Of a stretch of DNA of 32,957 nt, positions 28,784 through 32,957 are shown in pieces. The position numbers were made by a program, and so were the translations under genes. The notes beneath the pieces were generated by a model. It did no database searches. It was not told where the DNA came from and saw nothing but the letters and a program-made list of their open reading frames with translations. The stretch is from a virus, in IMG/VR virus record IMGVR_UViG_3300042924_005216, positions 1 to 32,957 of that record, one strand, 5' to 3'. Every line of letters starts with the position of its first letter. Position 1 is the stretch's first letter.

Positions 28784-29083
28784 TTAGCGCACCTTAATCT
28801 CAACACGTGGCAAAACATTCGTTACAATGTTCCAGGACCATTGGATTCCTGTGACAATCCCACAAGAAAGCAAGATAACCAACAGGATTTCAGCGACTGT
28901 TAAATTGCGTCGCACATAAACAACCTGAGGTTGCTGCTGTGGAATTGCTGCTTGTTGTGCAATGGTTTGTTGGATGGCAAGCTCACGTGCCCTAGCCTTC
29001 ATCTGAGCAAGTATCTCAGGCGTGATCTGCCCTTCTAGTGTTTGGGGCATTGGCGGCTGACTAGGGGGAATCTGCTCTTCCAT
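28784..29083 (-). CDS. single-pass membrane protein, 99 aa, Pro/Gln-rich N-domain
   Basis: ATG at 29083 (MEEQIPPSQPPMPQTLEGQI) is better than TTG 29104. Residues 1-30 are proline-rich; a glutamine- and alanine-rich helix follows (ARELAIQQTIAQQAAIPQQQ). Residues about 66-90 (TVAEILLVILLSCGIVTGIQ) form one transmembrane segment, and a short basic end remains. The layout, with a long cytoplasmic N-tail and one span, could suit a holin-like or spanin-like lysis protein or a virion membrane anchor, but no motif proves it. Confidence 0.55.
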   Translation of the reverse strand: MEEQIPPSQPPMPQTLEGQITPEILAQMKARARELAIQQTIAQQAAIPQQQPQVVYVRRNLTVAEILLVILLSCGIVTGIQWSWNIVTNVLPRVEIKVR

Positions 29084-29134
29084 GGTCGCAAATTGTTTTC
29101 CCAAAGACTAACATATAAACAAAGGATGTGCAGT

Positions 29135-29545
29135 ATGCAGTACGGACTACGCAAAAGCTTAGAGGATATTGCGTACGAGCTAAAAGGCATTAAGAATATC
29201 CTTGGTTCGATGTGGCACAGCCGTTATTCGACAGGAGAAACGGACGCATTAAATCCAGAGGCTTTTGCCGATGAGTACATCTCAACAGAAGAATGTGGTA
29301 AACGCCTGGGCGTCTCAGACCAAACCATCCGTAACTGGATTTCTATCGGAAGAAAAACCCCAGATAAAGGCTGGGTAGAGGGCATTCATTATGTCAATGT
29401 TTCTCCTGATGTACACCGCAAAGCAGTCCTCCGGATCCCTTGGAATCGACTGATCCAATCCTTTGCCAAGAACGAAAACCTTGATTTAAAAAATCTACGG
29501 GCACATTATGACCAATACAAAAACAATCGGGGCTTCCTTGAATAA
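29135..29545 (+). CDS. helix-turn-helix DNA-binding protein, 136 aa
   Basis: AAAGGA at 29121-29126 is a ribosome-binding site for the ATG at 29135; the ATG at 29126 overlaps it. Residues about 48-75 (ISTEECGKRLGVSDQTIRNW) form a MerR/excisionase-type helix-turn-helix, followed by GWVEGIHYV as in wing regions that specify position in the groove. The rest is helical and basic. It probably regulates transcription or site-specific events. It is divergent from the membrane-protein gene and starts a run of TAATG-overlapped genes. Confidence 0.7.
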   Translation: MQYGLRKSLEDIAYELKGIKNILGSMWHSRYSTGETDALNPEAFADEYISTEECGKRLGVSDQTIRNWISIGRKTPDKGWVEGIHYVNVSPDVHRKAVLRIPWNRLIQSFAKNENLDLKNLRAHYDQYKNNRGFLE

Positions 29546-30012
29546 TGGCTCATCGTTTCCAGGGAATTGATCTTGGTTCTGTAACGGTTGAGAACCATGA
29601 GGAAATGCTGCCCGAATCGTTGATCAGGCAAGTGGAGATGTTCTTGCCACCCATTGGATCATTCGATGATGGCTGCCTGCGCAGGTACCTAGAAAACCTA
29701 AAAAACTACGAAGAAGAGGACGCCAACTCTGGCATGACGCTTGCCAATCGATTACGTCTTGCATTCCATGATCTAAACGCAGATACAATCTGTGGCAAAT
29801 TCCCGCAAGCAGAACTGCCTTTAAAAAGAAGGTTACGTTGCGTAGCTGAATACCTTATCCGGTCCGGAGAATTTGATAAGGTAAGAGATGAAAACGGAAA
29901 ACTTGTTAAAAAACGTGGAGTACTAGGCAAATTAGTTGTACTGTACCAACCAACGCCTAAGCTTCTGGAATCATTACACCGCCAAGGATTATTAAAAGAT
30001 GGATCGACGTGA
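29545..30012 (+). CDS. hypothetical protein, 155 aa
   Basis: The ATG overlaps the preceding TAA. The C-terminal half (LRCVAEYLIRSGEFDKVRD to LLESLHRQGLL) resembles a winged-helix arrangement, with a wing-like lysine-rich hairpin (ENGKLVKKRGVLGK), but this is only a pattern judgement. The N-half is acidic and helical. It could work with the neighbouring helix-turn-helix protein. Not recognised as a named family. Confidence 0.55.
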   Translation: MAHRFQGIDLGSVTVENHEEMLPESLIRQVEMFLPPIGSFDDGCLRRYLENLKNYEEEDANSGMTLANRLRLAFHDLNADTICGKFPQAELPLKRRLRCVAEYLIRSGEFDKVRDENGKLVKKRGVLGKLVVLYQPTPKLLESLHRQGLLKDGST

Positions 30013-30382
30013 AAAACTGATTGCTTCTGTGATTGGACCAGAGCTTGATGAAAAGAAAGCCAAGATGCTTGATGCCACAATCAAGTTAATTCTTGGTGAT
30101 ATGGGTGAGCAATACTGCAAGATGTGGGAGGTGGAAGGTCCAGGTGTCATGGTGTTCCAGCCACGAAACAAAGAACGTTCTATGTTCTTCTGGACGTTGA
30201 AAGAAATCCATGCAGCACAAGAAGATTGTGAGCGGAATAACGACGGTGATTTAGCCGAGACTTTTAGGCGCATCCTTGGAGCAGCACAGAAGATTGATCC
30301 AACGGAAAAAGCTGGCTATGTCATCAATGATGACGAAGGCATGCGTTATTTCGAGATTGATTACAACAAGACTGCAGGGTAA
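29999..30382 (+). CDS. hypothetical protein, 127 aa
   Basis: The start overlaps the previous gene by 14 bases; the stop overlaps the next start (TAATG). The protein is helical with charged segments (ELDEKKAKMLDATIKLIL) and a central beta-like part (GVMVFQPRNKERSMFFW). It ends with a short strand pattern (GMRYFEIDYNKT). No catalytic motif is visible. Function unknown. Confidence 0.6.
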   Translation: MDRREKLIASVIGPELDEKKAKMLDATIKLILGDMGEQYCKMWEVEGPGVMVFQPRNKERSMFFWTLKEIHAAQEDCERNNDGDLAETFRRILGAAQKIDPTEKAGYVINDDEGMRYFEIDYNKTAG

Positions 30383-30978
30383 TGGCTGAAAAAGGCGTAC
30401 GTGGCGTTGCAGCTCGCAATGAAGGTGTCGAGTTAATCACCAATAAAGACCTGGTACTTGCTGCCAATGAACTGTTGGGTGGCATCACTCTTGATGTGGC
30501 TAGTTCCAAGGTTGCTAATGAGTATATCGAAGCAGAGAACTATTACACACCAACGGACGATGGCTTGAATGCACAACAGTGGTACGGAAGTTGTTACCTG
30601 TTTCCACCAGCGGGTGCTTACTTTTGGGATCAAAAGCATGAAAAATGGAAGATGACAAGGGCTTCTTCGTTGACCCTGACATCGTCCCATGCCGTTTGGT
30701 TCCGCAGAATGTACCATGCATGGCTTTCAAAAGAAATAAAACAAGGTCTTTATTTCAGCAACTGCCCTGACATGATTCGTTACGAGCCCAAGATCTTTAA
30801 GTTCCCGATGTGCATTTTAAGAAGTGCACCTTACGTCATGTGCCACAAAGATGGAGAGGTAAATAGGAAACGCACATGCACCTCATTTCTTGTGTACCTG
30901 CCACCACAGGATTCCTCTGGTGATGCTGTGGATTCTTTCGTAAAAATTTATGGGGAGCGCGGACACCTTCTTGTGTAA
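30382..30978 (+). CDS. Dam-like N6-adenine methyltransferase relative with altered catalytic motif
   Basis: The order ITLDVASSKVANE (near 35-47), AENYYTPTDDGLNAQQW (51-67) and YLFPPAGAYFW (72-82) follows phage N6-adenine methyltransferases (PF05869), where a D-x-A-A-S segment precedes an NPPY catalytic tetrapeptide. Here the tetrapeptide is FPPA (74-77): both the first Asn/Asp and the last aromatic are lost. The second half (WFRRMYHAWLSKEI; FPMCILRSAPYV) still looks folded. It may be a DNA-binding protein without activity or a changed enzyme. The ATG overlaps the previous TAA. Confidence 0.65.
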   Translation: MAEKGVRGVAARNEGVELITNKDLVLAANELLGGITLDVASSKVANEYIEAENYYTPTDDGLNAQQWYGSCYLFPPAGAYFWDQKHEKWKMTRASSLTLTSSHAVWFRRMYHAWLSKEIKQGLYFSNCPDMIRYEPKIFKFPMCILRSAPYVMCHKDGEVNRKRTCTSFLVYLPPQDSSGDAVDSFVKIYGERGHLLV

Positions 30979-31011
30979 TCTCTGTAGACTGAAGGACGAT
31001 TACAGGGATTT

Positions 31012-31599
31012 ATGAGCGTCCTGGCCGACTGGGAGATCAAGCAACTGGCGGAAGACGACCAGATGATCGAACCCTTTGTGGATCATTTGGTCAACAAAGA
31101 AGATGGACGCAAGCTTCTTAGCTATGGTCTTAGCTCTTATGGATATGACATCCGTTTGTCTCCTGCTCAATGCCTAATCTTTGGCAAGGTACAAGCTGGT
31201 GACTGTGATCCAAAGAACTTTGATCCTGACATCCTGAAGCCTGCAGATCTTCTGGAGGATGAACGCGGTCAGTACTTCTTGCTTCCTCCGTACGGCTATT
31301 GTCTTGGCGTTGCTCAGGAACGTCTGAAGCTTCCTCGTGATGTCACCGTCGTTGCCGTTGGTAAATCTACTTACGCACGTTCGGGTATCCTGGTCAACAT
31401 TACGCCAGCCGAAAGTGGATGGGAAGGTTACCTGACGCTTGAAATCAGTAACTGCACTGGGCTCTTCAATCGCATCTATGCAAATGAGGGGATCACGCAA
31501 CTGCTGTTCTATCGTGGTAATCCTTGTCATACCACGTACCAAGATCGGAAAGGTAAGTACCAAGACCAACCAAACAACGTGGTCTTCTCTCAGGTTTAA
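31012..31599 (+). CDS. dcd: dCTP deaminase
   Basis: The trimeric dUTPase/dCTP-deaminase fold is recognisable: SSYGYDIRLSP (near 42-52), FLLPPYGYCLGV, VAVGKSTYARSGI (near 117-129), PAESGWEGYLTLEISN with the catalytic Glu near residue 144, and LLFYRGN. The 195-residue length is normal. It converts dCTP to dUTP plus ammonia, feeding dTTP supply and changing pyrimidine pools for phage DNA synthesis. AGGGA precedes the ATG. The 3' end overlaps the convergent gene by 4 bases. Confidence 0.9.
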   Translation: MSVLADWEIKQLAEDDQMIEPFVDHLVNKEDGRKLLSYGLSSYGYDIRLSPAQCLIFGKVQAGDCDPKNFDPDILKPADLLEDERGQYFLLPPYGYCLGVAQERLKLPRDVTVVAVGKSTYARSGILVNITPAESGWEGYLTLEISNCTGLFNRIYANEGITQLLFYRGNPCHTTYQDRKGKYQDQPNNVVFSQV

Positions 31600-31922
31600 C
31601 CAAAGGCTTTACCGAACTGCTCTTTTGGTTTACGGGCGTAGCCAATAGATCCGGCACGCCCACCCGAATCACCTGCCGTTGCACTGGTCGGTTCACGCAC
31701 TAAGTTGCGTTTTTGGTATTCACCAGCGGTTTTTGCAGCACGCATGTAGCGTCCTACACGTCTCTGCTCATCGTTGACTGATTCGGCTGAGCTACGTGAG
31801 TCTTGCGAAAGACGCCGTAAGTCCGTGTCGTAAGCCTGTTCCGGATTAAGATCTGATATCTCAGCTCCAGAAGTACCAGAGTCGACGCCTGGATCGTAAG
31901 TAGGTCTAAATCGGTTAGCCAT
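31596..31922 (-). CDS. polar hypothetical protein, 108 aa
   Basis: The sequence is rich in R, S, D and G (SGTSGAEISDLNPEQAYDTD) and has a glycine-rich end (AGDSGGRAGSIGYARKP), with no hydrophobic core segment, so much of it may be disordered. This style is common in minor virion or scaffolding proteins, but no motif is seen. It converges on dcd with a 4-base overlap, and its start faces the 31961 gene across a 38-base gap that could hold divergent promoters. Confidence 0.55.
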   Translation of the reverse strand: MANRFRPTYDPGVDSGTSGAEISDLNPEQAYDTDLRRLSQDSRSSAESVNDEQRRVGRYMRAAKTAGEYQKRNLVREPTSATAGDSGGRAGSIGYARKPKEQFGKAFG

Positions 31923-31960
31923 CTTATCATTGTAAAAGGACTAAATCGATTAAAGCCGTG

Positions 31961-32302
31961 ATGAATTCCGCTGCAGGTTTCTTAGACGCATTTGTGCAAG
32001 ACGAGGTAAAGTGCCGCTGTCTTGATGAAGAAGATTTTGGCGCACCCCTCGATAACGAGCAAAATGATGTACCATTGTATGACATGTACAATCGCGGTCT
32101 AGTAGCATGCGAGCAGGGGCTAGAAAGGAATCCGTTGAATCTCGAGGGACAACGGCCTGGAATGACGGGCTATATCCCCTCAATGGAGCAGGGTTTGGCG
32201 ATGGGAGCATCTCCGAAGCCAAGGACTCTGGTGTTGGAACTGGAGGAACCGGACGAGAAGGAACGGATGCTGTCAGCAAAACGTCGTGGTTTGCTCCGGT
32301 AG
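31961..32302 (+). CDS. acidic hypothetical protein, 113 aa
   Basis: ATG at 31961 (MNSAAGFLDAFVQDEVKCRC) is one codon after an in-frame GTG. The protein has two cysteines near the N-terminus (CRC), then an acidic, proline-containing region and a basic end (SAKRRGLLR). Overlapping frames on both strands appear as long open frames, but this one follows best into the next gene, whose GTG start is 5 bases after the stop. No domain recognised. Confidence 0.5.
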   Translation: MNSAAGFLDAFVQDEVKCRCLDEEDFGAPLDNEQNDVPLYDMYNRGLVACEQGLERNPLNLEGQRPGMTGYIPSMEQGLAMGASPKPRTLVLELEEPDEKERMLSAKRRGLLR

Positions 32303-32307
32303 AAGAA

Positions 32308-32598
32308 GTGAGTGACTGCCCTGGAGGTGTTTGCCCAGTGCCCTGGGCCACCAAAGAAGAGCCTCCTGTGGTCCAAGAGGATGTGGTCAATCACCCCGCT
32401 CACTACACAGATGGCGGCATTGAATGCATTGAAGCCATTGAAGCAGCTTTAACCGCCGAAGAATTCCGTGGTTACTGTAAAGGCAACAATTTAAAGTACA
32501 CCTGGCGTGAACGCCACAAAGGCGGTACAGAATCACTAAAGAAAGCTCAGTGGTATCTGGACCGCCTCATTCAACTTGACGAAGCTCAGAAGGGCTGA
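32308..32598 (+). CDS. DUF3310 protein (T7 gp1.7-like)
   Basis: GTG at 32308 is preferred over the frame's earlier ATG at 32107, which would overlap the preceding gene by almost 200 bases. NHPAHYTDGGIECIEAI (near 30-46), then NNLKYTWRERHKGG and LKKAQWYLDRLI are the conserved blocks of DUF3310 (PF11753). The T7 relative, gp1.7, is a nucleotide kinase that affects dTMP and dideoxythymidine metabolism. It is near dcd, consistent with nucleotide-pool control. The 3' end overlaps the convergent NblA-like gene by 13 bases. Confidence 0.85.
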   Translation: MSDCPGGVCPVPWATKEEPPVVQEDVVNHPAHYTDGGIECIEAIEAALTAEEFRGYCKGNNLKYTWRERHKGGTESLKKAQWYLDRLIQLDEAQKG

Positions 32599-32891
32599 AG
32601 TTCATCGTCATCATCCTCGTCGTCGTCTCGATATCCACAGGCGGCGGCGAGTTCAGCTAATTCGAGATCGGTTGGATGATCCCAGTCGATCTCAATGTTT
32701 TCTGACGCCATGATGTCTTTGATGGCATGCCACTCCATCAAACGTTGGTGGTAGAGACTTAACAAAGCAAAACGCAGCTCTTCCCAAGTCATCTCCTCGG
32801 ACTGGAGTTCAGCTTTGCGCATGGCAAATTGAAGCTCAAGAGGAAGTTCAAACTCCCGTGGCTCGACCGAACGCTCCATTCCACTCTGCAT
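32586..32891 (-). CDS. nblA: NblA-like phycobilisome degradation protein with acidic tail
   Basis: Residues about 13-63 follow the NblA pattern (PF04485): FELPLELQFAMRKAELQ, then EEMTWEELRFALLSLYHQ and RLMEWHAIKDIM, two amphipathic helices joined by the short M-S/T-x-E-E turn. NblA marks phycobilisomes for Clp proteolysis and is known from freshwater cyanophages. Typical NblA is about 60 residues; here about 38 more residues end in an acidic run (DDDEDDDDE). The start is ATG 32891. The function in this phage is inferred from the helical pattern, which is convincing but not exact. Confidence 0.7.
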   Translation of the reverse strand: MQSGMERSVEPREFELPLELQFAMRKAELQSEEMTWEELRFALLSLYHQRLMEWHAIKDIMASENIEIDWDHPTDLELAELAAACGYRDDDEDDDDELQPF

Positions 32892-32912
32892 TTGCTAGTT
32901 GCAATTATTCTA

Positions 32913-32957
32913 ATGCTAGCCGTTAAATATCAGATCGACGGACTCATCGGCAAAGTC
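32913..32957 (+). CDS. possible start of a plus-strand gene, cut by window end
   Basis: An ATG at 32913 opens MLAVKYQIDGLIGKV and runs off the window. The opposite strand is also open here (ending at TAG near 32917), so a minus-strand gene upstream of the NblA-like gene is equally possible. Fifteen codons are too few to decide. Confidence 0.25.
   Translation, partial: MLAVKYQIDGLIGKV

Noticed and set aside
31950-32403. Minus-strand ORFs of 146 and 77 residues
   Set aside because: They are antisense to the acidic gene at 31961 and the DUF3310 gene, whose conserved blocks identify the coding strand.

Overview
The window looks like part of the genome of a double-stranded DNA cyanophage, probably one infecting freshwater picocyanobacteria. 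It carries a high-light-inducible (Hli) protein, an NblA-like phycobilisome-degradation protein and a SpeD S-adenosylmethionine decarboxylase, all host-type genes known from cyanophages. Around them are phage replication, nucleotide-metabolism, lysis and tail-fibre genes. Genes are tightly packed with many ATGA, TAATG and GTGA overlaps. There are no rRNA, IS or CRISPR elements.

Layout. (1) 1-7029, plus strand: small phage proteins (a SWIM zinc-finger protein cut by the window edge, a Gp157-like protein, a zinc ribbon), then a probable virion protein, a ferritin-like protein resembling Dps, and an AT-rich unknown. (2) 7026-10897, mostly minus strand: an HNH nuclease, a tRNA cluster with one clean tRNA-Pro and two tRNA-like genes whose anticodon arms do not fold, a structured gene-free stretch, then an operon of tiny basic proteins, a methyltransferase, Hli and a 40-residue membrane protein. 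(3) 10931-17177, plus strand: PD-(D/E)XK nuclease, HNH, primase-helicase, SpeD and a GT4 glycosyltransferase, closed by a strong terminator. (4) 17178-17486: a gene-free region with a 114-nt imperfect inverted repeat and short repeats, a candidate control region or origin. (5) 17487-19973, plus strand: two HNH-like proteins, an unknown 305-residue protein and three very small proteins. (6) 19974-29083, minus strand: a bifunctional endolysin (glucosaminidase plus M15 peptidase), a pair of paralogous small proteins, two very repetitive tail fibres and a single-pass membrane protein. (7) 29135-32957: a helix-turn-helix protein, a Dam-like methyltransferase relative with an altered catalytic motif, dCTP deaminase, a DUF3310 protein and the NblA-like protein.

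How the parts may work together. The primase-helicase and exonuclease replicate and process phage DNA. dCTP deaminase and the DUF3310 protein adjust nucleotide pools. SpeD supplies decarboxylated AdoMet for polyamines. Hli and NblA would alter host light harvesting during infection. The endolysin and tail genes serve lysis and adsorption. Many small genes have no recognisable function; at least a dozen genes shorter than 60 codons were read directly from the DNA.
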